NCBI GenBank assembly: GCA_021201335.1
Contig: JAJQFD010000039.1
Location: 62,001 to 126,000 of the forward strand
Reading direction: 5' to 3'
Length of the DNA stretch: 64,000 nt
Source: Bacteroides sp.
GTDB lineage: Bacteria; Bacteroidota; Bacteroidia; Bacteroidales; Bacteroidaceae
Each line of letters begins with the position of its first letter. Within the stretch, counting starts at the first letter, position 1. This document shows positions 8,483 to 18,257 of this stretch, in pieces. Both the position numbers and the translations under genes were made by a program. Below the pieces are notes generated by a model, which was given only the letters and a program-made list of their open reading frames with translations, was not told the DNA's origin and ran no database searches.

Positions 8483-11023
8483 ATGTATTTAATGAGACGC
8501 CTAATTATATTACATATATTATTCATCGTATGTACTTCTATAACTTTTTCTCAGGGTTTACGCCTACAAGGAAATGAATATCTTATAGATGAACGTACAT
8601 CATATCTCGTTTTTGATCAGAAACGCCCCACATTTAAAGATTGGTTATCTGTGGATTTTGAAATAGCCCCATTAAAGCCTGTGGGCACTTATGATATGGG
8701 TTATATATTACGTATTAAAAACGAAATTATTCAAACCACCTATAATTTATTTTATAATAACGAGAAGGGTACCACTGTTTTCCGTTTAAACCATGAGGGT
8801 AAAGATATACTGATTACTGCTTCATTTGATCAGAAAATCTTGCTTCGTAATCCATGGATAAAGATTCATTTATTATTTGATTTGGAAAATGACTCTGTGT
8901 TATTACGGTTAAATGATTCTGTTTATGGAGCTAGCGGATTAGGCCTTCAAAACAACTGGAATCCGGTTTTGTATTTTGGCCGGAGTGAACATTTGATCGA
9001 AGTACCGCAGATAGCAATCCGTAAGCTGAGGATAGCAGATAAGGAGTCAGTATATTGCTTTCCTTTGAATGAAAGCACAGGAAAAGAGGTACATGACAGC
9101 AACAGAAAGGTATTTGGACAGGTTATAAATCCGGTATGGTTAATAAATGACGCTTATTATTGGAAAACAAATTCTTCTTTCTATTCAGAGAAAGTGGCAG
9201 GTTCTGGTTTCAATCCAGAAACAAAGGAACTATATTATTTCAATGCTGATTCCATTTCTTTTTACCATCCAAAAACTAAAGAAGTTTCGTCCAAAAGATA
9301 TAGGAATGCCTGCCCTATGAATATTCGGACGGGAACTAATTTTATTGATCCAGAGAAAAAGCGGTTGTATATTTATGAAGTAGATTCACGATCTCAGGGA
9401 GAGGTTACGATGGCTTTTCTGGATTTAACTAGCTTTTTATGGACTGCCCTCAGTACGGTTTCTTTGCCTATGCCTTTGCATCATCATACTGGTTTTTTGG
9501 ATAAAAGGAACAACCGTTATATCATTTTTGGAGGATTCGGACGAACCAACTATAGTAATGATTTCTATGTCTATGATTTGGAAGAAAATCAATGGTCAAC
9601 CTTACCCTTAGGAGGAGATAAAATTACACCAAGATATTTCTCATCCATGGGCTATCGACCGGATGAGAATGCTTTGTATTTGTTTGGTGGAATGGGAAAT
9701 GAATCGGGCGATCAAACTGTAGGACGTGTTTATTACTATGATCTTTATAAAATAGATTTAAACAACGATATTATAACCCGGCTTTGGGAAACAGACTGGA
9801 ATAATGAGAATGTAGTTCCGGTACGGAGCATGCTGATGATTGATAACGAGAATTTTTATACGCTATGTTATCCGGAACATTTTTCAAAGTCTTTATTGAA
9901 ATTGTATCGTTTTTCCCTGAAGAATGGCGATCATGAGATTTTAGGTGATTCTATTCCTATCACGTCGGAGAAAATTAATACGCACGCTAATTTATATTAC
10001 AACCAGAATTCCAGTGAGATTTATTCCATCATACAAGAATTTGAGAATGACGATATAGCTTCTACAGCTACTTTTTATTCTATTTTATCTCCTCCGGTAA
10101 CGCAGAAAGCCCTAATGTATTATGCAGAGAAACCATTTAGCTCTCTTCTGAAGATATTACTCTCAGTTATTGTATTATTGGTAGTAATTGGACTCATTCT
10201 TTTTATCAGATGGAGATCAAAAAGAAACGCAAGGAAGGGAATAGATATTCTTTCAACAGAGGATTCGCCTCCTAAGCTAAGGGTGAAACAGGAAGATATT
10301 TTTGTACCCGAACTTAAAACCAATGCGATTTATCTATTTGGTGAATTCAAGATGTACGACCGGAATAAGCGTGATATAACTTATTTACTGGGTACAAAAT
10401 TAAAACAGGCATTCTTATTGATCTTGGAACGTAGCCTAGATAACGGAATTTCTACACCAGAATTCAGCGACTTATTATGGCCGGACAGACCGGAAGATAA
10501 AGTTAAGAATTCAAGAGGAGTAACTCTCAATAACCTGCGGAAAGTACTAAGTGAACTGGATGGAATCACTTTGATTCACGAAAAGGGATATTATAAGATT
10601 GTATTTACTTCCGCATGTTATTGTGACTATATTCATTTCCGGAAGCTTATATCTGAACCCCATATAGATTCTTTTTCAACAGAATTACTACAAATAGTTT
10701 CCCGTGGTAGATTCCTGAAATCTGTAGAATCACCTCAACTGGATAATTTTAAAGCTACGGTAGAGAGAATGCTTGAACCGGTATTACTGGTTGAAATGGA
10801 AAAGTCGTATGAGTCGGGTAACTATATACAAACACTTCGTTTAGTCGAAGGTCTGTTTCATATAGATTCTATCCATGACGAGGCTCTTCGTTATCAACTT
10901 AATGCATTAGCTAAACTGAAAAGAGTGGATGAAGCCCGGAAGAAATACCTCTTCTTTACGAATGAATATAAGAGATTGATGGATACTGCATACCCGAAAT
11001 CTTTGGCAGAACTTATTCCTTAA
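8483..11023 (+). CDS. Membrane-spanning regulator: LamG-like and Kelch sensor with cytoplasmic SARP-type DNA-binding domain
   Basis: About 846 residues. A signal peptide or first membrane anchor (RRLIILHILFIVCTSITFSQG) precedes a LamG/concanavalin-like region at about 30-200. Kelch/galactose-oxidase-like blades follow (HHHTGFLDKRNNRYIIFGG and PRYFSSMGYRPDENALYLFGG). One strong membrane segment is near residue 570 (LLKILLSVIVLLVVIGLILF). The cytoplasmic part has an OmpR/SARP winged helix (LKQAFLLILERSLDNGISTPEF... LLWPDRPEDKVKNSRGV) ending in HEKGYYKI, then a TPR-like bacterial transcriptional activation domain. This suggests a one-component trans-membrane regulator without phospho-relay. Its place between GH92 and GH125 genes suggests a carbohydrate-linked role. 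Start choice: MYLM at 8483, or MRR at 8492; a -7 box at 8446 rules against 8438. Confidence 0.85.
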   Translation: MYLMRRLIILHILFIVCTSITFSQGLRLQGNEYLIDERTSYLVFDQKRPTFKDWLSVDFEIAPLKPVGTYDMGYILRIKNEIIQTTYNLFYNNEKGTTVFRLNHEGKDILITASFDQKILLRNPWIKIHLLFDLENDSVLLRLNDSVYGASGLGLQNNWNPVLYFGRSEHLIEVPQIAIRKLRIADKESVYCFPLNESTGKEVHDSNRKVFGQVINPVWLINDAYYWKTNSSFYSEKVAGSGFNPETKELYYFNADSISFYHPKTKEVSSKRYRNACPMNIRTGTNFIDPEKKRLYIYEVDSRSQGEVTMAFLDLTSFLWTALSTVSLPMPLHHHTGFLDKRNNRYIIFGGFGRTNYSNDFYVYDLEENQWSTLPLGGDKITPRYFSSMGYRPDENALYLFGGMGNESGDQTVGRVYYYDLYKIDLNNDIITRLWETDWNNENVVPVRSMLMIDNENFYTLCYPEHFSKSLLKLYRFSLKNGDHEILGDSIPITSEKINTHANLYYNQNSSEIYSIIQEFENDDIASTATFYSILSPPVTQKALMYYAEKPFSSLLKILLSVIVLLVVIGLILFIRWRSKRNARKGIDILSTEDSPPKLRVKQEDIFVPELKTNAIYLFGEFKMYDRNKRDITYLLGTKLKQAFLLILERSLDNGISTPEFSDLLWPDRPEDKVKNSRGVTLNNLRKVLSELDGITLIHEKGYYKIVFTSACYCDYIHFRKLISEPHIDSFSTELLQIVSRGRFLKSVESPQLDNFKATVERMLEPVLLVEMEKSYESGNYIQTLRLVEGLFHIDSIHDEALRYQLNALAKLKRVDEARKKYLFFTNEYKRLMDTAYPKSLAELIP

Positions 11024-11039
11024 GTACCCTTTATTAGTA

Positions 11040-11128
11040 TAGCTTTAAGCTGAAAACTTTCTAAGCTTAGAAAGAAAAGATTGTAAGCTTAGAAAGTTTT
11101 TATTATAAGCTTATAAAGTTAGGCGCCT
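11040..11128. repeat. Array of palindromic AAGCTT units at 22-bp steps
   Basis: AAGCTT occurs at 11063, 11085 and 11107, exactly 22 bases apart, each followed by TAGAAAG or TATAAAG. A degenerate fourth unit (TAGCTT) is near 11040. The first full unit is an 18-base perfect palindrome, CTTTCTAAGCTTAGAAAG (11058-11075). The array lies between two convergent genes, so it could act as a bidirectional terminator or a protein-binding array. The same unit and step recur at 39445-39532. Confidence 0.8.
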
Positions 11129-11138
11129 CAGAATGCAG

Positions 11139-12608
11139 TTACAGACTGTTCAATAAGTCTACTTTTCCTTCATTTATCAGTTTAAGGATAAGTTCACCAA
11201 ATAATGTGTTTTGCCAGGCAAACCAGGCGCGGGTAAACTTCTCCGGATTATCTTTATGGAATGATTCATGCATAAAACCTGTTCCCGCATCGGTATCCAT
11301 CAGCATTTTAATACACGTTTTTATTTCCTCATCAGATTGGCTGGTAAAAGCTTTCATCATAATGCTCATAGGCCACACCATGTCATAACCGATATGCGGA
11401 CCACCGATACCTTCTCCTGCTTTTCCTTTAAAGAAGTAAGGATTGTCTTCACTCCATACAAAGCGACGGGTATTTTGATAAATCGGATCCTTGACATTTA
11501 CATCTCCTAAATATGGCAACGCCAGGAGGCTAGGCACATTCGCATCATCCATCAGGAAGTGATTGCCAAATCCATCTACTTCAAATGCATAGATGGTACC
11601 ATGCTTAGGATGATCGTAGGTTGCATATTTTTTTAGTGCGGTTTCTACTTCCTGGGCTAGGTTCAGACATTCCTGTGCTACATTCGCTTCTTTATTAACT
11701 GCAGTAAGAATTTCTGCAGCTTTACGCAGGGAGGTTACTGCAAAGAAATTTGAAGGCACCAGGAATTGAAGAGTAGTTGCATCATCTGAAGGACGGAAAG
11801 ATGACACTATCAGTCCAACAGGTTTAACCGGTGCGCCCAGTCCGTCGTTAATCAGTGTATCTGAGGCGCGTTCAGTTTTACGTTGGAATTTATAAGGACC
11901 ATAACCCTCTTTTCTTTGTTGTTCCTTAAATGTTTGCAATACCAGTTTAATAGCCTGCAACCATTCTTCACTAAATACACTGGTGTCGCCAGTTGTTTTC
12001 CAGTAGTGATAAGCCAAGCGGATCGGGTAACATAAGGAGTCAATTTCCCATTTGCGTTCATGCAATTCCGGTATCATTTTAGTATAGTCAGACATCCAAT
12101 GTCCGTTTACAACTGGTCCGTCGTTGAAAGCATTAGCATACGGATCAATGATAATGCATTTAAACTGACGGTTGATAACTCCGGCCAGCATCTTTTTAAG
12201 TTCAGGATCTTTATTAGCCAATTGTACATACGGCCATACCTGTGCGCCCGAATCACGCAGCCACATCGCATGAATATCTCCGGTATAAACAAAGGTATCC
12301 GGTTTACCGTCGATAACCCGGTAATGAACAGTTGTTTCCAGTGTATTAGGGAAACAGTTTTCAAACATCCAGGCAAGTTTCTGGTTGGTTAATAGTTTTT
12401 TAACCCGGATAATTTCATTTTCTACAGCTGTTGAAGTAAACAGGCGTTTATTAACGGGAGGACGGTTGCTCTTGTATTCCGCTGTCGTACGGGAATGATT
12501 GATTACTACCGTGTTGTCCTTGGGTAAGGTAAGGTTAAAAGCATTCGCTTTTCCTCCGATAAGAAGAGCTAAAGCTACTCCACATAATCCGATGTTTCTT
12601 TTCATCAT
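11139..12608 (-). CDS. GH125 exo-alpha-1,6-mannosidase
   Basis: 489 residues with a signal peptide (MMKRNIGLCGVALALLIGGKANA). The GH125 (former DUF1237) core is clear: GDIHAMWLRDSGAQVWPYV, the NDGPVVNGHWMSDYTKMIPE region, ELHERKWEIDSLCYPIRLAY, the SFRPSDDATTLQFLVPSNFF block and the C-terminal DTDAGTGFMHESFHKDNPE. The family removes terminal alpha-1,6-linked mannose from N-glycan or yeast mannan cores. Together with GH92 and GH76 it forms a complete alpha-mannan set. Its 3' end faces the Kelch-SARP gene across the 22-bp repeat array. An upstream in-frame alternative start is the second Met; the difference is one residue. Confidence 0.95.
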   Translation of the reverse strand: MMKRNIGLCGVALALLIGGKANAFNLTLPKDNTVVINHSRTTAEYKSNRPPVNKRLFTSTAVENEIIRVKKLLTNQKLAWMFENCFPNTLETTVHYRVIDGKPDTFVYTGDIHAMWLRDSGAQVWPYVQLANKDPELKKMLAGVINRQFKCIIIDPYANAFNDGPVVNGHWMSDYTKMIPELHERKWEIDSLCYPIRLAYHYWKTTGDTSVFSEEWLQAIKLVLQTFKEQQRKEGYGPYKFQRKTERASDTLINDGLGAPVKPVGLIVSSFRPSDDATTLQFLVPSNFFAVTSLRKAAEILTAVNKEANVAQECLNLAQEVETALKKYATYDHPKHGTIYAFEVDGFGNHFLMDDANVPSLLALPYLGDVNVKDPIYQNTRRFVWSEDNPYFFKGKAGEGIGGPHIGYDMVWPMSIMMKAFTSQSDEEIKTCIKMLMDTDAGTGFMHESFHKDNPEKFTRAWFAWQNTLFGELILKLINEGKVDLLNSL

Positions 12609-12802
12609 TTTAAGAATAGGTTGATTGTATAATAATATAATTGGTTAAATATTTCATCAGAGTAAGTTTAGGTAAATATATAAGCTGGTAACTTACACGT
12701 CAATATATTAGTGTAATGGATTTATTCGAGGCTGGAAGCCTTAGTTCCCCGGGTAATGGTGATAACATAAACTTTTTTTTGAATAACTAATAAAGGATAA
12801 TC

Positions 12803-14005
12803 TTATTCTTTCAACTTAATTCCAGCCATTCGTCCGTACATTTCTACCATGGCTGCTTGCGTTAATAACCACTTTTGAGCATCTCTTGTTTCTCCACTAA
12901 AGTCAGTTTGGAAAAGCCCTTTTTCATCCCGGGCATATTGCCAGGCATAGTCAAGGTTTTGGCTGAAAGCATCCAGGTAGACTGAGTTATTATCTTGATA
13001 ATATAATTCAATAAATCCCCGTAGCATGACAGCAGTAAACCAAGTATTCCCTTTTTTAATGAGCTTGAATTCTTTTCCATTTTTTCCTATAAAATCCTGG
13101 AAAAAATACTGGTAGCAGGCTTTTGCCAGATTTTGTGCTTCTGTCAGATAAACGGGATTTTTTGTTAGCTTATATAACAATGCAGCCGATTGCATCATTT
13201 GTCCGCTATTGTATGAATACTTGGTTTTTCCGATGGTACTATCCATCTTGATATGATCAAAATACAAATAATCTTGTGGATCCTGTAGATTCTTCTTGGT
13301 CCATTCGTATAAAGATTTCCCCTGGTGGTAATAGGTACTATCCCTCGTTACTTCAAAAAGTTTGAATGCAAATACAGAACCCGGAGCGTTGGAACAGGTG
13401 TTTTTGGATTCTTTCTTTTGTTCACACCAATAAATGCCTCCTCCCAGTTTATCATCAGTTCCACTTTGTATAAATCTCCAAAGTAACTGAGCTTTTTTCA
13501 AGTATCTTTCTTTTCCGGTTGTTCTGTACAGGTCAGTAAAATCAATACCTATCCATACATTGTCATCATAAAATCGATCCGAAGCCGGAGCTGAGTTTAT
13601 ATAGGAAGCATAAGCAGTAGTCATCCGACTAACATCCAGATATTCTTCCAATCCGGGTAATACCTGATTACTTAATAATTGGCGGTATTTAGAGCTACAG
13701 GTTGTTTCAAGAAGAACATTCACAGCAGAAAGTGTTCCTGAATAAGGCCAGAGATAAGAATAGGGATTCGGAACTTTGTTTTTTTCTTCTGATGCCAGAT
13801 AAGAGGCTTGGTATTTTTCATCGAAAGGATAAATCTCTCTTAATAGATTGGTTTCTGGGATTCCGTAGTTCTTAGAAAGAGAGTCCAGTGTAGACTGAGC
13901 TTTCAGTATATAATTCTTTTCGGTGACACCTGTCTCTGCAGGGCGTTTGCAGGCAGCTAATATAAACAGGCATAAACATAAACTCACAATAAATTTTGTC
14001 TTCAT
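12803..14005 (-). CDS. GH76 endo-alpha-1,6-mannanase-like lipoprotein
   Basis: About 400 residues from the ATG at 14005, which begins a lipoprotein signal (MKTKFIVSLCLCLFILAACK; lipobox ILAAC). A longer ORF from 14200 adds 65 residues without signal character and is rejected; a -7 box at 14056-14063 supports this. The GH76 (alpha/alpha)6 fold shows RFYDDNVWIGIDF, with the paired Asp of the family active site, and GGGIYWCEQKK, NAPGSVFAFKLFE, and YSYNSGQMMQSAALLYK. The family cleaves the alpha-1,6-mannan backbone inside the chain. As a lipoprotein it may sit at the cell surface or face the periplasm; which one cannot be told here. Confidence 0.9.
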   Translation of the reverse strand: MKTKFIVSLCLCLFILAACKRPAETGVTEKNYILKAQSTLDSLSKNYGIPETNLLREIYPFDEKYQASYLASEEKNKVPNPYSYLWPYSGTLSAVNVLLETTCSSKYRQLLSNQVLPGLEEYLDVSRMTTAYASYINSAPASDRFYDDNVWIGIDFTDLYRTTGKERYLKKAQLLWRFIQSGTDDKLGGGIYWCEQKKESKNTCSNAPGSVFAFKLFEVTRDSTYYHQGKSLYEWTKKNLQDPQDYLYFDHIKMDSTIGKTKYSYNSGQMMQSAALLYKLTKNPVYLTEAQNLAKACYQYFFQDFIGKNGKEFKLIKKGNTWFTAVMLRGFIELYYQDNNSVYLDAFSQNLDYAWQYARDEKGLFQTDFSGETRDAQKWLLTQAAMVEMYGRMAGIKLKE

Positions 14006-14055
14006 GGGATGTCTGATAAAGTTATGCGTTTGGATAAAAAGGGGTTTGCTTTCTA

Positions 14056-14063
14056 CAAATCTA
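14056..14063 (-). promoter_or_regulatory. -7 promoter box for the GH76 gene
   Basis: On the minus strand the bases read TAGATTTG, matching TAnnTTTG, about 50 bases before the ATG at 14005. No convincing -33 element. Confidence 0.4.
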
Positions 14064-14238
14064 AATAGAAAATCGAGAACTTTTATACTATGAAAGTATA
14101 TTTTTTTTATTTTTGCAGCAAGCGGTACTAAATAGGCACAAATTCGTACGATTTTATAGATTTGATATTTCCTATACCCGAGCAGTAGTCTTATTAACAT
14201 GCATTCAAAATATAGATGAACATTCTAAAAGCTAAGTT

Positions 14239-14712
14239 ATGAAAAACTTGTTTTATTTTTTATTTTCTGTTTCATTAATCCTTTGTTCTTGTTCAAGTGA
14301 TGATAATGATGAAGAAACGACCAAAGATGTGGATTATAAAGTTAAGGTATGGCTTTCTACTATTCCCGGTTCTGCTTCAGCCTATATTTTACATATTCGT
14401 ATAGTAGAAGATTGGTGTCAGAAAGAAGGTTTAGGTAAAATTCAAACTTTCGTAAAAAAAGAGAATACTATCTTATCCATTACTTTGGGTGATTTGGAAT
14501 ATGTTAAGGATCCTATGCTTTCCAGAAGTCCGGAAACAAAAACGACCTTTGCTCCATGGGCAGTTGCCGACGATATTCCTTTTCCAGGTAATACAACAAA
14601 ATTGGTACTAATAAGGAAAGGCGTAGAAGATATTTATACGGTTGAAATATCAAGTGGTATTACATTTGATCCTCAGCATCAGAGCTTTTCGGAGTTTAGT
14701 TTAAGCGATTAA
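14239..14712 (+). CDS. Small hypothetical lipoprotein
   Basis: 157 residues. The N-terminus MKNLFYFLFSVSLILCSCSS is a lipoprotein signal with an acidic SSDDNDEE stretch just after the lipid-carrying Cys; this is typical of exported Bacteroidetes lipoproteins. No domain is recognised. It is divergent from GH76 and convergent with the GH13 gene, with a strong hairpin between. A second lipoprotein at 24197-24586 has a similar SCSSDDDDE N-terminus and size but little further likeness. Function unknown. Confidence 0.75.
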   Translation: MKNLFYFLFSVSLILCSCSSDDNDEETTKDVDYKVKVWLSTIPGSASAYILHIRIVEDWCQKEGLGKIQTFVKKENTILSITLGDLEYVKDPMLSRSPETKTTFAPWAVADDIPFPGNTTKLVLIRKGVEDIYTVEISSGITFDPQHQSFSEFSLSD

Positions 14713-14738
14713 TAGAAAGATGTAAGTTCTGTTTAAAT

Positions 14739-14783
14739 GAATAGAGGGAATCCTTTTTGCTTTCCAAAGGATTCCCTCTATTC
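14739..14783. terminator. Bidirectional hairpin between convergent genes
   Basis: An 18-base perfect inverted repeat (14739-14756 with 14766-14783) around a 9-base loop, with T-rich sequence on both sides. It separates the lipoprotein gene from the GH13 gene. Confidence 0.85.
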
Positions 14784-14801
14784 GTTTAAATATATTTTTT
14801 A

Positions 14802-16652
14802 TTAGAGTTCCAATATCAGTGATTCCCGGGCTTTCATCCTTAGTTCATTACCAAATGAAATATTTCGGTTACTGATGATATCTTTTCCTTGTTTTTTATC
14901 CCGAGTGATTTCCCGGTAATAGGTGAGAGGTATAGTTACTTCTTCATCAGTACCATTCAATAAAACAAATACCGTTTTTCCATTATACATACGGGCATAA
15001 GCATATACACCGTGTTGAGGCATAAATTGAATCATATCTCCTTTGGCTATGACTTCATTGCCTTTGCGCCATTGGAGAAGAGTACGATAAAAATTAAAAC
15101 ACTCATTTTGCAAAGCAGTGCGGCCGGATGCGGTAAAGGCATTCTGTGAATCTCCTGCCCATCCTCCGGGGAAATCTTTACGTACATAACCATCGCTTCC
15201 GTGTTTTAGTCCGTTCATCATTATTTCTGTTCCGTAGTATAGCTGAGGGATACGCCTGGTTGTTAACAGGAGCGTTACCGCTTGTTTTAGCTGATCCAGA
15301 TTTTGGCCGTCGCCCAGAAACCGATCCGTATCATGATTTTCATAGAAAGCTAAAACCATTTCCGGATTAGGATAAAGGAAATCATAAACAAAATTATTGT
15401 AAATGCGGTTGAATCCAGCACTAAAATCATCTGTTCTTTCTCCCTTGGCTATGTTGATTTTATCGTAAAAACTAAAGTCCATAACTGATTTGAGGTGACT
15501 GTTCCGAGGAGCAGATAGTTTGGAGTCTTTTTGCCACCAGGCTGTATATGCCGGTTCTGTTACCCAAGTTTCCCCCACGACATTATAATTTGGATATTCA
15601 TTATTCAATTCTTTCATCCAATTGCTCATGGCGTCATAATCGGCATACGGATAAGTATCCATACGGATGCCATCAATACCTGAATATTCTATCCACCAGA
15701 AACTGTTTTGAACCAGGTAACGGTACACATGTGGATTTTTCTGATTCAGGTCAGGCATGCTGGGAACAAACCAGCCATCATTCATTTTCCAGAAATCATA
15801 TTTAGAAGTATAAGGATCGACCATAGGAGGTAGTTTGAAGGAAGTCTGAACAAAATTTGTTTCATGATCTGGATTATTAAACCAATCTCTCGATGGCATA
15901 TCTTTAATCCATGCATGTTCTACACCGCAATGGTTAAAGATCATGTCCATAACCATTTTAATACCTCTACTATGAGATTTTGCTATTAAAGATTTATATT
16001 CTTCATTGGTTCCGAAGCGAGGATCAACACGATAATAATCAGTAGTTGCATAACCATGATAAGAACCACCCGTCATGCTGTTTTCCAAGACCGGGGTGAA
16101 CCATAAGGCTGTTATACCTAAGTCTGTAAAATAATCTAAGTGTTTTTCTATACCAGCCAGGTCGCCACCATGACGCGCATTCGGGTCATTGCGATCTACG
16201 GTATAAGGAGCTAGTCCTGCTATCATGTCATTGTCCGGATTGCCATTGGCAAAACGATCGGGCATTAACAGGTATAATGCATCAGAAGCATCAAAACCCA
16301 TCCGTTCGGTCGGATTCTTATCCCGGGCTCTGAGTTCATACTCCCGGGTTGTTTTCTTTTTGTTTTGGGTAAAAGTAAGAGTCATGGTACCGGGTTTAAT
16401 CACTTCTTTGTCAAGAGAAAGATATACTAACAGGTAATTCTTGCTCTCTAAACGTACAGTACTGCTGAGATTTACACCCGGATAATCGACTGTTACAGAT
16501 GCATCTCCAATGCCATCTCCATAAACCATTAATTGAAGTTCAGGGTGTTGCATACCCACATACCAGAAGGGAGGGTCAATTTTGTTGATATTAGCAGCAA
16601 AAGCAGTTATAAAGGTAATGGCTGCCAATAAAGTGAATACAATTCTTCTCAT
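14802..16652 (-). CDS. GH13 neopullulanase/cyclomaltodextrinase, SusA-like
   Basis: 616 residues, nearly the size of Bacteroides SusA. A signal peptide (MRRIVFTLLAAITFITAFA) is followed by an N-terminal beta-sandwich of the cyclomaltodextrinase type (PPFWYVGMQHPELQLMVYG), the alpha-amylase barrel and a C-terminal beta domain. Barrel motifs: MDMIFNHCG, the nucleophile Asp in GIDGIRMDTYPYAD, the acid Glu in VVGETWV, and FYENHDTDRF. It should hydrolyse alpha-glucans (pullulan, maltooligosaccharides) in the periplasm. No other sus gene lies beside it, so it is either a lone alpha-glucan enzyme or part of the wider glycan region. Confidence 0.92.
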   Translation of the reverse strand: MRRIVFTLLAAITFITAFAANINKIDPPFWYVGMQHPELQLMVYGDGIGDASVTVDYPGVNLSSTVRLESKNYLLVYLSLDKEVIKPGTMTLTFTQNKKKTTREYELRARDKNPTERMGFDASDALYLLMPDRFANGNPDNDMIAGLAPYTVDRNDPNARHGGDLAGIEKHLDYFTDLGITALWFTPVLENSMTGGSYHGYATTDYYRVDPRFGTNEEYKSLIAKSHSRGIKMVMDMIFNHCGVEHAWIKDMPSRDWFNNPDHETNFVQTSFKLPPMVDPYTSKYDFWKMNDGWFVPSMPDLNQKNPHVYRYLVQNSFWWIEYSGIDGIRMDTYPYADYDAMSNWMKELNNEYPNYNVVGETWVTEPAYTAWWQKDSKLSAPRNSHLKSVMDFSFYDKINIAKGERTDDFSAGFNRIYNNFVYDFLYPNPEMVLAFYENHDTDRFLGDGQNLDQLKQAVTLLLTTRRIPQLYYGTEIMMNGLKHGSDGYVRKDFPGGWAGDSQNAFTASGRTALQNECFNFYRTLLQWRKGNEVIAKGDMIQFMPQHGVYAYARMYNGKTVFVLLNGTDEEVTIPLTYYREITRDKKQGKDIISNRNISFGNELRMKARESLILEL

Positions 16653-16860
16653 GTTATTAGTTATATAATTAGGCGTTAGGAATTTGAGCTGCTGATTAAT
16701 GAATCAAGAAAGCAAGTCGTTATGAATTAGACCATAATGTATGGATTCTTAACTTCCTGATTCATGTTTTTATCTATTCTCCGCTAAAATAAAACAAATA
16801 AATGAAAGCATTGTTTGAAAATTCGTGTTTTATCCAGAATGTTATGCAAACGTTTTCAGG

Positions 16861-18158
16861 TTACCCTTCAGGACCTCTCTGGAAGAATTCATCTTTTTGA
16901 ATAGCTTGAAGTCTACGTTCGGCTGCTTTGTAATACGTACTTTCTGTTAGTACAATATCTCCTTCTTCGGAAGCTGTGTCATCCATTAAATCTTTGGGTT
17001 TTGTTTTCAGGAATCTTTCCAAGTATCTGACTGCATTTTTATTGTCTTTAAGATAATCTTGATAAGCTGCTCCTATATTATATAATAATGTATGTTTTTG
17101 TGGATTTAACTTGTATAATTCTCTATAAGCCTCTATCTGCTTATGAAACATGCCAGCCAGTTTGGTACAATCTACCAATCCATTATACAGATTAGTTAAT
17201 ACGGAGTCTGAAGGAATGGTCAGATTAATGGCTTCTTCTAGGAGTTGTACTCCTTCTTTTTTCCAGGACGTTTTAGCACAGGCTCTTCCCAAGTAATAGA
17301 GTACATTTATATTTTGGGGTTCATATTTGTAAGCTGTCCGCAGGTAATCATGTGCATCGTAAAACTTTTCTTTCGCATAATAGCTCATACCTAGATAATA
17401 ACATGTGTGCATGCTACTATCGCCTTGGTTAACGAGGTAGCTGTATCTTTGGATAGCATTGTCATAATCTTTCAACAAACAATAAGCTTGTGCATTCTGT
17501 CTGTTGACATACAAATTACTTGGATCAGTTTTCCGGTAAGTCTCGGTAACTTGTATGGCACTTCCGAAATCATTTAGCTTAATGTATAAATTGGCTAAGC
17601 GGGCAACAGATGCGTTGTCATTAGGTTCCAGTTTGATTATTTTTTCATAGCAGTCAATAGCTTCCAATGGACGGTTCAAACCTAGGTAAGTCTGTGCCAT
17701 CAATCGTAATGAAACGGCACTGCTATCCCTTTGCATTAGATCCAGGCATGTTTTTTTGCATCAGCAAAACGTTCGATGATGTTTAATATCGTTATTACCT
17801 GAATATGAGAATATTTACTTTCCGGATTATTGGATAAGATTCTCTCATAGCATTTTAATGCCTCGTTAAATTTGCCCGTTTGTTTGTAACACTCTGCCAG
17901 TTCCAGTGTAATTCGTTGGTTTTCTGGTTCTTTCTCTAAAATTTGAAGAAGAACATTTGTTGCTTCAAAGTACCTGTTAAGTCCTTTCAATGCGATTGCT
18001 TTTTGGTAGAGGAGGATAGGAGTAATCTTCTCCCGACCTATTAATTCAATCGCTTTCTCGTAATCATAATTACTCATGGCCTCCTGAATAGAGTTCCTTT
18101 GTTGTGCGCAGGTACCTATAGCATACAAACAGAATAAGAATACTAGAATATGTTTCAT
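16861..18158 (-). CDS. TPR-repeat protein, frameshifted in an A7 run
   Basis: Two ORFs (18158-17736 and 17736-16861) are one gene split by a single-base shift. The coding strand has seven A (17757-17751); eight would join ...ADAKK to TCLDLMQRDSSAVSLR without loss, giving about 432 residues. A signal peptide (MKHILVFLFCLYAIGTCAQ) is followed by at least eight tetratricopeptide repeats such as NQRITLELAECYKQTGKFNE and INVLYYLGRACAKTSWKKEG. Such periplasmic TPR proteins are protein-interaction scaffolds. No partner can be named from context. The last residues (FFQRGPEG) follow the repeats directly. Confidence 0.8.
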
Positions 18159-18257
18159 TACTTTGCATATTATTATATTATAATGCCCGCAAGATAATGA
18201 AAAAGTTTGTATTACGAAATATTCGTAGAACGTTTATGCTATTCATGCGCTAAAAGA

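Noticed and set aside
11040..11128. CRISPR array reading of the 22-bp-stepped repeats
   Set aside because: The units are palindromic, the step is 22 bases with no variable spacer of useful length, there are only about four units, and no cas genes are present.
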